Source: Modestobacter marinus
GTDB taxonomy: Bacteria > Actinomycetota > Actinomycetes > Mycobacteriales > Geodermatophilaceae
DNA: 64,000 bases
Direction of reading: 5' to 3'
NCBI RefSeq assembly: GCF_019799945.1
Contig: NZ_JABGCH010000019.1
Coordinates: forward strand, 1-64,000
The position numbers and the translations under genes are program-made. Positions 16,460-26,178 of the stretch are shown here, piece after piece. The notes beneath the pieces were generated by a model. That model had not been told where the DNA came from, did not search any database, and saw only the letters and a list, made by a program, of their open reading frames with translations. Numbering within the stretch: position 1 is the stretch's first letter; each line of letters begins with the position of its first letter.

Positions 16460-17872
16460 ATGCTGATCGGTGCGCACGAGTACCGCCGGTGGGACGCGGT
16501 CGAGATGGCCCGTCTGGTGCGTGCCGGGGAGGTGTCCGCCGCAGACCTGGCGGAGACGGCGCGCTCCCTGATCGACGAGGACCGGGCGCTGAACGCGGTC
16601 GCCGAAATGGCCGAGGACCTGCCGGCCGGTCCCCCCGTCCAGGGGCCGTTCGCCGGCGTCCCGTTCGCGGTCAAGGAGCTGCTGGCCTGGCCCGGCCTGC
16701 CCTGGACGATGGGCTCCCGGCTCATGGCAGCCAACCCGACACCCGGCCTCTCGCCGTACGCCGCCCGGATCAGGGACGCCGGACTCACCGTCCTCTGCTC
16801 CACCACCAGCTCGGAGTTCGGGCTGCTCGGCAGCACCGAGTCGGCCCTCCGCGGTGCCACGCTGAACCCGTGGGGTCCGGGGCTCTCCGCCGGGGGATCG
16901 TCCGGCGGCTCGGCCTCCCTGGTGGCGGCCGGCATCGTGCCCATGGCCCACGGGAACGACGCCGGCGGCTCGCTGCGCGTGCCCGCAGCGCTGACCGGTC
17001 TGTTCGGCTTCAAGCCGTCGAACCGACGCCCCGCCCCGACCGGTCCGGACATGCCGGGGCTGTCGGCCCTGCTCGTGGAGCACTGCATCACCCGGACGGT
17101 GCGCGACAGCGCCCACTTCCTCGCGGCCACCGAACGCACCGGACCGGGCGCCGTCCATCCCCCGATCGGACCGGTCACCGGACCCAGCGCCACCAGGCTC
17201 CGGATCGGGGTGCTGACGCAGACCCTGACCGGGCGCGAACCCGAGGATGCCGTGGCCAGGGAGGTGAACCGGGCGGCCGAGCTGTGTGCAGCGTTGGGTC
17301 ACCACGTCGAGGCCGCCGAGGCGCCGGCAGTGGACGGCGACGCGCTGAGCCGCGGGTTCTTCACCGCGGCCGCGGTGACCATGTCGCAGGTCGCGGGGAT
17401 GGTGACGGGCATGCTCGGCCGCGCCCCGGGGCCGGAGGAGCTCGAGGCGTTCACCCTCGAGCTCATCGACTGGGGAGCGACGCTGGGCCCGGCGGCCCGG
17501 GCCGACGGTGAGAAGGCGCTGCGCGATGCCGCCCGGGTGTACCTCGGGCTGTTCGAGCGGCACGACGTGGTGCTCAGCCCCACCCTGGCCCGCACGTGCT
17601 GGTCGTTGGGGCACCTCTCGCCGGCCGCCGGCCGGGAGACGCTGATCCGGCGCACCGAGGAGGCCGTCGGCTACACCCCGGTGCACAACGCCGCCGGCTG
17701 CCCCGGCATGTCGGTCCCGCTGGGCCACTGCGACGGGCTGCCGATCGGGATCCACGTCGCCGCAGCGCCCGGTGCCGACCGGCTCCTGCTCGCCCTGGCC
17801 CACGAGCTCGAGGCGGCGGCCCCCTGGGCGGACCGGGTGCCCGACACCGGCTGGCTGGATCGGCACCGCTGA
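16460..17872 (+). CDS. amidase (amidase-signature family)
   Basis: This 470-residue amidase-signature hydrolase shows the catalytic lysine in FAVKELL, the glycine/serine-rich segment GGSSGGSASLVAAG (cis-Ser and nucleophile region) and GNDAGGSLRVPA. The start ATG gives MLIGAHEYRRW. The substrate cannot be read from sequence. In context it is a candidate for ureidomalonate or malonamate hydrolysis (ureidomalonase and malonamidase E2 are both amidase-signature enzymes). It shares a one-base stop/start overlap with the TetR gene and probably has its own promoter rather than relying only on the hydroxylase operon. Confidence 0.88.
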   Translation: MLIGAHEYRRWDAVEMARLVRAGEVSAADLAETARSLIDEDRALNAVAEMAEDLPAGPPVQGPFAGVPFAVKELLAWPGLPWTMGSRLMAANPTPGLSPYAARIRDAGLTVLCSTTSSEFGLLGSTESALRGATLNPWGPGLSAGGSSGGSASLVAAGIVPMAHGNDAGGSLRVPAALTGLFGFKPSNRRPAPTGPDMPGLSALLVEHCITRTVRDSAHFLAATERTGPGAVHPPIGPVTGPSATRLRIGVLTQTLTGREPEDAVAREVNRAAELCAALGHHVEAAEAPAVDGDALSRGFFTAAAVTMSQVAGMVTGMLGRAPGPEELEAFTLELIDWGATLGPAARADGEKALRDAARVYLGLFERHDVVLSPTLARTCWSLGHLSPAAGRETLIRRTEEAVGYTPVHNAAGCPGMSVPLGHCDGLPIGIHVAAAPGADRLLLALAHELEAAAPWADRVPDTGWLDRHR

Positions 17873-18480
17873 TGGCCCAGGTCCTCAAGGACGCCGTGCG
17901 GTCCCGCATCCGGGACGCGGCGCTGCGTTGCTTCGCCCACCAGGGCTACGCCGGTACCTCGATGGCCGGCATCGCCGCCGCCGCTGGGACCGCCCCGGCG
18001 AACGTCTACCGGTACTTCTCCTCCAAGGAGGCGCTGTTCGCCGCCGTCGTGCCGGCCGAGCTGGCCGACCGCCACGACGAGCTGCTGGACACCCGGATCG
18101 CGGCGCTCGCGGACAGCGGCCGGGACCGCGACGCCGCCGCGGCCGAGTTGCTGGACTTCTGGCTGGCCCACCGCCTGGCCGTCAGCGTGCTGCTCGACCG
18201 CGCCGAGGGCACGCCCCTCGCCGGCTACCCCGCCTCCTTCGTCCGGCGGCTCGTCGACCACGCCGAGCGAGCCCTGCCCACGGGCCCGTCACCGGCGCAC
18301 GAGGACCTCCTCCACCTCGTGTTCGACAACACCCGCCGAGCGATCGCACGGATCCTGGCGACCGCGACGGACGACGACCACGCCCGCGCCCTGATCACCG
18401 GCTTCTGGAGCTACCAGGTCCCGGGGCTCGACGGCCTGATCGCGCACATCGCAGCGGACTCGCCGCGGACGACCACCTGA
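17872..18480 (+). CDS. TetR-family transcriptional regulator
   Basis: This 202-residue protein has an N-terminal TetR helix-turn-helix (residues ~10-55: ALRCFAHQGYAGTSMAGIA, then APANVYRYFSSKEALF) and a ligand-binding helical C-terminal part. The ATG overlaps the amidase TGA (TGATG), so the two are translationally coupled. It most likely represses the amidase-tetR operon, and perhaps the divergent hydroxylase and fdrA operons, in answer to a pathway intermediate. Confidence 0.9.
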   Translation: MAQVLKDAVRSRIRDAALRCFAHQGYAGTSMAGIAAAAGTAPANVYRYFSSKEALFAAVVPAELADRHDELLDTRIAALADSGRDRDAAAAELLDFWLAHRLAVSVLLDRAEGTPLAGYPASFVRRLVDHAERALPTGPSPAHEDLLHLVFDNTRRAIARILATATDDDHARALITGFWSYQVPGLDGLIAHIAADSPRTTT

Positions 18481-18597
18481 CCGGGAGTGCGGGCCACCAC
18501 CCCGACCGGGTGAGGACCGCCGGTCATCCGGCTGCGGGTCTGTAGCGCGCGATCGAACCTGCCGATGGTCTGCCCAGGCAACCACCGGGGAGGGCAC

Positions 18598-19809
18598 GTG
18601 CGCAGACAGCGCTCGGAGGCGGACCAGCAGATCGCCGATCTGCTGCGGACCGCCCGCAGGTCGCTGCAGCTCAGCGTCGCCTTCCTCAGCCGCCTGGACG
18701 GCACGACCCAGCACCTCGAGGTCGTCGACTCCGCGATCCCGCTGGTCTTCCACGACGGCATCACGCAGGCCCAGGAGACCACCTTCTGCCAGCTGGTCCT
18801 GGACGGCCGGCTGCCCGCGGTCATGCCCGACATGCGGAAGTCCCCGCTCGCGATGAGCCTGCCCGTCGCGCGGGTCCCCCGGATCCGCAGCTACGTGACC
18901 ACCCCGGTCCGGCTGAGCGACGGCTCCGTCTACGGCACCCTCTGCGCCTTCGGGTTCACCTCGGACCCCGAGCTGACCACCCGCGACAAGTCCCTGATGG
19001 ACGTCCTGGCCTCGGCCGCCTCGGTCATCATCGAGCCGGGGCTGCGCGAGCAGCAGCGGCGCGACGAGATCGGGCACCGCCTCGACCCGGTCCTGGCGCA
19101 GGGCGGGCCGACCGTCGTCCTCCAGCCCATCGTCGACCTCACCACCGGCGAGCGGCGCGGCGCCGAGGCGCTCAGCCGCTTCCCCGCCGAGTGGGGCCTG
19201 ACGCCGGACGTGGTCTTCGCGCAGGCGCACGGCGTCGGCCTCGGCGACCCCCTCGAGCTGCTCGCCCTGCAGCGCGCCGCGGACCACCTGGCCGCCGTGA
19301 CCGGCTACGTGTCGATGAACGTCTCCCCCGCGACCCTGCTGACCCCCGGGTGCCTGGACCTGCTGGCCGGCCTGCCGCTGCCCCGGGTCCTGCTGGAGCT
19401 GTCCGAGCACGACCCGGTCGAGGACTACGCCGCCCTCCAGGAGGCCCTGGACCCGCTCCGCGCCCGCGGCCTGCGGCTGGCCATCGACGACGTCGGCGCC
19501 GGGTTCAGCAGCCTGCGGCACATCGTGGTGACCGCGCCCGACGTGATCAAGATGGACCGCAGCATCGTCACGCACGTCGACACCGATCCGGTCCTGGCCA
19601 AGCTGGCCCGCTCACTCGTCGAGTTCGCGCACGGCATCGACGTCCGCGTCGTCGCCGAGGGCGTGGAGACCGCGGCGGAGCACGCGGTGCTCCGCGCGCT
19701 GGGCGTGGACGACGGGCAGGGCTGGCACTTCGGCCGCCCCGGCCCCGCCGACCTGCTCTGGGACGCTCCCGCCGCCGCGGTCCCCGGGACGCTGCCCGTC
19801 GCCCCCTGA
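18598..19809 (+). CDS. GAF-EAL sensor c-di-GMP phosphodiesterase
   Basis: This 403-residue soluble protein has an N-terminal GAF domain (residues ~15-155) and an EAL domain (~160-395) that hydrolyses cyclic di-GMP. The catalytic set looks complete: GAEALSRF, MNVSP, ELSEHD, IDDVGAGFSS, IKMDRS, AEGVET and GQGWHFGRP. The start GTG at 18598 is chosen because the SD-like GGGGAGGG lies just upstream; an in-frame ATG at 18565 is the alternative. The GAF ligand is unknown. It is a single gene. Confidence 0.88.
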   Translation: MRRQRSEADQQIADLLRTARRSLQLSVAFLSRLDGTTQHLEVVDSAIPLVFHDGITQAQETTFCQLVLDGRLPAVMPDMRKSPLAMSLPVARVPRIRSYVTTPVRLSDGSVYGTLCAFGFTSDPELTTRDKSLMDVLASAASVIIEPGLREQQRRDEIGHRLDPVLAQGGPTVVLQPIVDLTTGERRGAEALSRFPAEWGLTPDVVFAQAHGVGLGDPLELLALQRAADHLAAVTGYVSMNVSPATLLTPGCLDLLAGLPLPRVLLELSEHDPVEDYAALQEALDPLRARGLRLAIDDVGAGFSSLRHIVVTAPDVIKMDRSIVTHVDTDPVLAKLARSLVEFAHGIDVRVVAEGVETAAEHAVLRALGVDDGQGWHFGRPGPADLLWDAPAAAVPGTLPVAP

Positions 19810-19815
19810 GCCGGC

Positions 19816-20670
19816 TCAGATGCAGGTGTGGTTGTAGTCGAGATCGGTGGTGAACTGGGTCATCTCGATGATCCCGCCCGGCGTGAGCGGCGCCAGCCCG
19901 CAGTTGGCCTGGGCGCCCTCGAGGGTGTTGCCGGTGGGGCGCCAGTTGGACAGGCCGTTCAGGCTGCTGGTGGAGCTCACCCCGTTGCCGACGATCAGGT
20001 TCCACTGGTACCTCGTCGAGTACAGCCCCACGCCACGGGAGCCGATCGAGGTGAAGTACTCCGTCATCCCCTCCAGCACGGCGGCGTTCCTGGTGTCGCC
20101 ACCGGGGCTGTAGTCCCAGCTGTTCGCCACCTCGACGTCCAGCCACCACATGTACTGCTCGGGATGGCTGATCCCGCGGATGGTGGCGTCGTCGTGGGCC
20201 CGCTCCCAGCCGTACTGGTACGCACACGGCCGCGAGTTCGAGCCGTCGCAGTCGCCGTAGCGGTTCGAGCCGGACTGGGGCCACGAGCCGGCACCCGCCG
20301 GGTTGGCCGTGTTGACGTACAGCTGGACGTCGTCGTGCACGGTGCCGCCGGTCGCCTGCGCCGCCCAGGCCAGGTGTTCGGCCAGACAGGGATTCGTCGT
20401 GGTGGGCTTGCCGCCGTTGACGCCGACGATGGCGAACGCGTGCCCGGGCGCCAGGGGCCTGCCGCACTGCGGGTAGGAGACGTCGACTCCCAGCAACGGG
20501 GCGGCCTGAGCGCCAGTGGACCACGACAGGGCCAGGACGGGGACCGCGAGGAGGACCGCCGCAGCCCGCTGCGCCCACCGCCGACGTCCAGGGTCCTGCG
20601 CGGCCGCCGGTGTCCGTCGTCGCGCGGAGACGCGCACCCGGAGACGGTGGGGTGTGCTCGGCATTCTCAT
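19816..20670 (-). CDS. secreted DUF1906/glycoside-hydrolase-25-like protein
   Basis: This 284-residue protein has a basic N-terminus (RRRWAQR), a hydrophobic segment and an AQAAPLLG cleavage region, a clear Sec signal peptide. The mature part begins GVDVSYPQCG, followed by FAIVGVNGGKP and YMWWLDVEVANSW, a TIM-barrel style seen in DUF1906/GH25-like extracellular proteins of actinobacteria. It may act on peptidoglycan or another glycan, but lysozyme catalytic residues cannot be assigned with certainty. It is convergent with the GAF-EAL gene, 6 bases apart. The 263-base gap upstream holds its promoter and nothing else that I can see. Confidence 0.7.
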   Translation of the reverse strand: MRMPSTPHRLRVRVSARRRTPAAAQDPGRRRWAQRAAAVLLAVPVLALSWSTGAQAAPLLGVDVSYPQCGRPLAPGHAFAIVGVNGGKPTTTNPCLAEHLAWAAQATGGTVHDDVQLYVNTANPAGAGSWPQSGSNRYGDCDGSNSRPCAYQYGWERAHDDATIRGISHPEQYMWWLDVEVANSWDYSPGGDTRNAAVLEGMTEYFTSIGSRGVGLYSTRYQWNLIVGNGVSSTSSLNGLSNWRPTGNTLEGAQANCGLAPLTPGGIIEMTQFTTDLDYNHTCI

Positions 20671-20933
20671 CGACGTCCCCGCTGTGGTCGGCGAACCGGA
20701 CGGAGGCAACCCTGGCGAGACTGTCCGGAGCATGTCAACGGAACGCCGTCGTCCGCCGCACGGCGCGCCCACCCGGGCCGACCGGTGTCCAGCACCGTGT
20801 CTGCGCAGGTCAGCCGCCGGTTCCGGGCCGCGATGCGGGGCGGGGGACAGCGACGTGCGCGACGATCAGATGAGACGCACCGTCCCGGCCAGGTGACGCA
20901 CCGACACGAGCGTGCTCCCTGGGGCGGTGCGCG

Positions 20934-22409
20934 TCACTCGGAGTCCTTGCCCACCAGGGTGCCGCCGGCGACGAGGGCCGCCTCGGGGTGGCGGTACTCG
21001 ACGTCCGGCTCGGCGTGCGTCCGCGGGTCCCGGGGCACCCCGGGGATGAGCAGCGCGGCCAGCGCCGCGAGCAGCATCGCGGCGGCGAGCACGAGGAAGC
21101 CGAGGACGTAGCCGCCCTCGGTGGGCAGCCCGGTCGGTCCGGCGTGGGCGGTGATCACCGACGCCGTGACCGCGGCGCCGATCGCCCCGCCGACCGTCCG
21201 GATGTTGGCGTTCATCCCGCTGGCCACTCCGGTCTGGTGCGGTGGCACGGCGGCGACCACGAGGTTCGACATCGCGGCGAAGACCAGGCCGAAGCCTGCG
21301 CCGATCACCGCGGAGCTCGCGTAGATCTCCCACCGCTCGTCGTGCACCAGCGCGAACAGCAGGTAGCCCAGGCCGCCCACCAGCACGCCGGCGACCAGCG
21401 ACGCCTTCGACCCGACCCGCGCGGCGATCCGCCCGGCCATCAGGCCGAGGACGAACGAGGTGACCGTCTGCGGCAGGTTCATCAGCCCTGACTCGGTCAC
21501 CGAGGCACCGAAGCCGTACCCGGCCGTGGGCGGCGTCTGGACGAACTGCGGCAGGAACGCGAAGGCCGCGTACATCGCCACCCCGACCAGCAGGGCCACC
21601 AGGTTGTTGGCCCACACCGCGCGGATCCGCATCATCCGCATGTCCACCAGCGGGTGGGTGGCGCGCGACTCGACGACCACCCAGCCGCCGGCCAGCACGA
21701 CGGCGACCGCCAGCAGCACGAGCACCCGGGGCGATCCCCAGCCCCACGACGGCGCCTGCGAGACCGGCAGCAGCAGCGCGACCAGCCAGCCGGCCAGCAG
21801 CAGCGCGGCCGCCCAGTTGATCCGGCCCTCGGTGCGCACCGGCGACTCGGGCACCAGGAAGACGGCCGCGAGCGTGGCGACCGCCAGGACGATCAGCGGC
21901 AGCCAGAACAGCCAGGTGTGGTCGAGGACGTCGACGATGGGGCCGGCCAGCACCAGTCCGGCGCCCGCGCCGACGGCGATCATCGCGGAGATGGTGCCGA
22001 TCGCCCCGGCGATCCGGTGCCCCGGCAGCTCGTCGCGGATGATCCCGAAGGCCAGCGGGAGCATGCCGCCGCCGACGCCCTGCACGACCCGGGCGACGAT
22101 CATCACGGTCAGGTCCTCCGCCAGCGCCGCCACCAGGCAGCCGACAGCGAGCGCCACCAGGGCGACGACGAACATCCGCTTCTTGCCGGTCATGTCGCCG
22201 AGCCGGCCCATGATCGGGGTGAAGATCGACGCGGACAGCAGGTAGGCGGTCATGATCCAGGTGACGTCCGCCTGGTTGGTGTGCAGCTCCTCCTGCAGCG
22301 TGGGCAGCACCGGCGTCACCAGCGACTGCAGCAGCCCGAACGCGACCACCCCCGTCGCCAGCACAGCGAAGGTGACGTCGTGGTGCGCGCGCCGCTCGGT
22401 GGTGCTCAT
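20934..22409 (-). CDS. MFS transporter, DHA2 (EmrB/QacA-type) drug efflux family
   Basis: This 491-residue integral membrane protein has ~14 hydrophobic segments. Visible are the antiporter motif A region GRLGDMTGKKRMF after helix 2 and the motif C-like GAGAGLVLAGPIVD in helix 5, typical of DHA2 proton-driven multidrug exporters. The cytoplasmic C-terminal tail is hydrophilic. No regulator is adjacent. The 129-base upstream gap (22410-22538) separates it from the ABC ATPase gene on the same strand. Confidence 0.9.
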   Translation of the reverse strand: MSTTERRAHHDVTFAVLATGVVAFGLLQSLVTPVLPTLQEELHTNQADVTWIMTAYLLSASIFTPIMGRLGDMTGKKRMFVVALVALAVGCLVAALAEDLTVMIVARVVQGVGGGMLPLAFGIIRDELPGHRIAGAIGTISAMIAVGAGAGLVLAGPIVDVLDHTWLFWLPLIVLAVATLAAVFLVPESPVRTEGRINWAAALLLAGWLVALLLPVSQAPSWGWGSPRVLVLLAVAVVLAGGWVVVESRATHPLVDMRMMRIRAVWANNLVALLVGVAMYAAFAFLPQFVQTPPTAGYGFGASVTESGLMNLPQTVTSFVLGLMAGRIAARVGSKASLVAGVLVGGLGYLLFALVHDERWEIYASSAVIGAGFGLVFAAMSNLVVAAVPPHQTGVASGMNANIRTVGGAIGAAVTASVITAHAGPTGLPTEGGYVLGFLVLAAAMLLAALAALLIPGVPRDPRTHAEPDVEYRHPEAALVAGGTLVGKDSE

Positions 22410-22538
22410 GCAGGTGGACCGTCCCCGTGTTCTGCCGCAGGCTGCAGTTGCTCAGCTCAACCAGCAGCAACCGTAGCCGGGGCAGCCGGCGGCACGGCCA
22501 GGCCCGTGGGCCGCCCGCAGGGGCAGGGGCTCCTCCTG

Positions 22539-23648
<1,110 letters not shown>

Positions 23649-23840
23649 GGGAGCTCCCTTGCTCGGGTGCCGCTGGTCGGCACCGTAGGACTGCGCTCAC
23701 CCTGCGTCAGGTGCTTTCCCGTCGTCAACGGGGTGCCCCGCTGGTCAGCGACCCCGATGCGCCCAGCCGCACGGTCGAGGTGCACGCTGAGGTCGTCACT
23801 CCGGGACAGCACCCGACCGCCGGCCTGATCGAGGAGATCC

Positions 23841-24902
23841 GTGACCGACCGCGCCGAGAAGCGCCGCCTCGTGCTCGACCTGCTCCAGCGGACGGGGCAC
23901 GAGCGCCTCGTCCTCACCGGCGTGGGCGCGCTGGCCTGGTACCTGGACGGCGCGCGGCCCGGCGTGGTGCTCTCCGCCGAGCGCGGCGTGGTCGCCGTCG
24001 TGGCCGGGCCGGACGGCGACACCGTGCTGACCCCGAGCAACGAGGTGGAGCGGCTGGTCGCCGAGGAGCTGCCGGACGACGTCGACGTGCGGGTGACCGA
24101 CTGGTGGCAGCCGCTGCTCGGCCCGGACCTGGCGCCCGGCGCTCCCGGGGTGCTGCACGAGGACGACCCGGCCGGCGCTGAGGGGCTGCGCGCGGCCCGC
24201 GCGTCACTGCTGCCCGGCGAGCAGGACCGCTACCGCCGGCTCGGCCGGGACACGGCGGAGGCGATGACGGCGACGGCGCTGCTGCTCCGGCCGGACACCC
24301 CGGAGCGGGAGGCCGCGGCGATGCTGGCCCGGGAGCTCGTCGCCCGCGGCGCCGACCCGACGGTCGTGCTGGTCAACGGTGAGCCGCGGCGCGCCTTCCG
24401 TCACCCGTTGCCCACCGCCGGGCCGCTGGGCGAGCGGGTGATGATGGTCGTCTGCGCGCGGCGTCACGGGCTGATCGCCAACGCCACCCGGTGGGTCCGC
24501 TTCACCCCGCCGAGCAGCGAGCAGCAGGACGCCGACCGGCGCATCCGGGCCGTGGAGACCGCGTTCCTGGCCGCCACCCGGCCCGGCGCCACGCTCGGTG
24601 AGGTCCTCGCCGCCGGGATCGCGGCCTACGCCGAGCACGGGTTCGCCGCCGACGAGTGGACCCGGCACCACCAGGGTGGGCCGACCGGCTACGCGGGCCG
24701 CGACCCGGTGGCCACGCCGGGCAGTCCGCTGCCGGTCGTGACCGGGCAGGCGTTCGCGTGGAACCCCTCGGGCCCCGGGGTGAAGAGCGAGGACACCGTG
24801 CTGCTCGGCGGGGACGGCCTGGAGGTGCTCACCGCGGACGGGATCTGGCCGACCAGCCCCGACGCCCTCGGCCTGCCGCGCCCCGACGTCCTCGTGCGCT
24901 GA
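23841..24902 (+). CDS. M24-family peptidase-like protein, probably not a metalloprotease
   Basis: This 353-residue protein has the creatinase/prolidase two-domain layout, with the 'pita-bread' fold from residue ~130. The metal-site signatures are damaged. The expected Asp-containing vDiG strand reads MMVVCARRHG, and the GYxSDxTRTF position reads LIANATRWVRF (Asp to Asn). A histidine pair (RHHQGG) and a late Glu (VKSEDTVLL) remain. It may be a non-catalytic or altered-substrate member. Start GTG at 23841; single gene. Confidence 0.65.
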   Translation: MTDRAEKRRLVLDLLQRTGHERLVLTGVGALAWYLDGARPGVVLSAERGVVAVVAGPDGDTVLTPSNEVERLVAEELPDDVDVRVTDWWQPLLGPDLAPGAPGVLHEDDPAGAEGLRAARASLLPGEQDRYRRLGRDTAEAMTATALLLRPDTPEREAAAMLARELVARGADPTVVLVNGEPRRAFRHPLPTAGPLGERVMMVVCARRHGLIANATRWVRFTPPSSEQQDADRRIRAVETAFLAATRPGATLGEVLAAGIAAYAEHGFAADEWTRHHQGGPTGYAGRDPVATPGSPLPVVTGQAFAWNPSGPGVKSEDTVLLGGDGLEVLTADGIWPTSPDALGLPRPDVLVR

Positions 24903-24911
24903 GGAGAGGAC

Positions 24912-25006
24912 CCCCTGCCCCGGCCCCCTTGCAGGGGCCCGCCGCGAGCTCGACTGGCCCCGTCCAGGGCACCGCCCTGAGCTTGCGAAGGGTGGGGAGG
25001 ACGGGG
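24912..25006. terminator. pair of hairpins between convergent genes
   Basis: Two inverted repeats lie in the 133-base convergent gap: CCCCTGC/GCAGGGG (24912-24918 with 24931-24937) and CCCCGTCC/GGACGGGG (24958-24965 with 24999-25006). They can act in both directions, ending the M24 gene and the alkene reductase gene. Confidence 0.5.
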
Positions 25007-25035
25007 TCCTTCCAGGGGGGCAAGGGAGTCCTTCT

Positions 25036-26118
25036 TCAGCTCTGGCTGGCCACCAGGAACGGGTAGTCGGTGTAGCCCTCGGCGCCGCTGGCGTAGAACA
25101 GCGCCGCGTTCGGCTCGTTCTCCGGGTGCTCGCCCCGCCACCGCTCCACCAGATCCGGGTTGGCGATCGCGGCGCGCCCGACGGCGACCGCGTCGGCGTG
25201 CGCGGCCTCGATCAGCTGCACGGCCTCCGCCCGGCTGGTGACGCTGCCGAAGCCGCTGTTGGCGACCAGCGGGCCGGCGAAGCGGCGGCGCAGCTCCTGG
25301 ACCAGGTCCCCGTCCGGCTCCCGGTGCAGGATCGACAGGTAGGCCAGGCCCAGCGGGCGCAGCTGGTCGAGGAGGGTGCCGTAGGTGGCAAGGACGTCGT
25401 CCCGGTCGGTCTCCACCGCGTCCTGGATGTCGTGCTCCGGCGAGATCCGCAGGCCGACCCGACCGGCGCCGATCACCTCGGCCACCGCGGTGACGACCTC
25501 GACGACGAAGCGGGCCCGGTTCGCCGGGGAGCCGCCGTACTCGTCGGTGCGCTGGTTGGACGCCGGGGACAGGAACTCGTGCAGCAGGTAGCCGTTGGCG
25601 CCGTGGATCTCCACGCCGTCCAGGCCGGCGGCGACCGCCCGCTCAGCGGCGGCGACGAAGTCGTCGCGCACCTCCCGGGCCTCCTCGGTGGTCAGCGCGT
25701 GCGGCACCGGATAGGGCTGCTTGCCCTTCTCGGTGTGGCCCGCACCGTTGATCGCGATGGCGCTGGGGGCCTCGACCCGGCGGCCGCCGTTGACGTCGGG
25801 GTGGGTGACCCGGCCGCCGTGCATCACCTGCATCACGATCCGGCCGCCGCGGGCGTGCACCGCCTCGGCGACGAGCCGCCAGCCCTCGGCCTGCTCGTCG
25901 GTCACGATGCCGGGCTGGCCGACGAACGCCTGGGACTCGAACCGGGGGTAGGTGCCCTCGGTGACGATCAGGCCGATGCCGGCCCGCTGGGCGTAGTGCT
26001 CGACCACGAGGTCGTTGGGGACGCCGGAGGCGCCCGCACGCATGCGCGTCAGCGGGGCCATCACGACACGGTTGGCGAGCTGCAGGTCACCGAGCCGAAC
26101 AGGGGAGAACAGGTCCAT
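25036..26118 (-). CDS. NADH:flavin oxidoreductase / alkene reductase (old yellow enzyme)
   Basis: This 360-residue FMN-dependent TIM barrel begins DLFSPVRLGD. It shows MAPLTRMRA, QVMHGGRVTHPD, the HGANGYLLHEFLSP motif and SNQRTDEYGGS, and the C-terminal phosphate-binding VGRAAIANPDL. OYEs of this NemA-like group reduce activated C=C bonds, nitro groups or nitrate esters with NAD(P)H. ATG at 26118 is taken because it sits at the conserved N-terminus. No operon partner; the PAS-GGDEF gene follows in the upstream direction, 60 bases away. Confidence 0.92.
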   Translation of the reverse strand: MDLFSPVRLGDLQLANRVVMAPLTRMRAGASGVPNDLVVEHYAQRAGIGLIVTEGTYPRFESQAFVGQPGIVTDEQAEGWRLVAEAVHARGGRIVMQVMHGGRVTHPDVNGGRRVEAPSAIAINGAGHTEKGKQPYPVPHALTTEEAREVRDDFVAAAERAVAAGLDGVEIHGANGYLLHEFLSPASNQRTDEYGGSPANRARFVVEVVTAVAEVIGAGRVGLRISPEHDIQDAVETDRDDVLATYGTLLDQLRPLGLAYLSILHREPDGDLVQELRRRFAGPLVANSGFGSVTSRAEAVQLIEAAHADAVAVGRAAIANPDLVERWRGEHPENEPNAALFYASGAEGYTDYPFLVASQS

Positions 26119-26178
26119 GCCAGGGACAAGGCGGCTGCAGGCGGCGACCATCCCGCTTCGCGCTGCGGCGGTCGTCAC

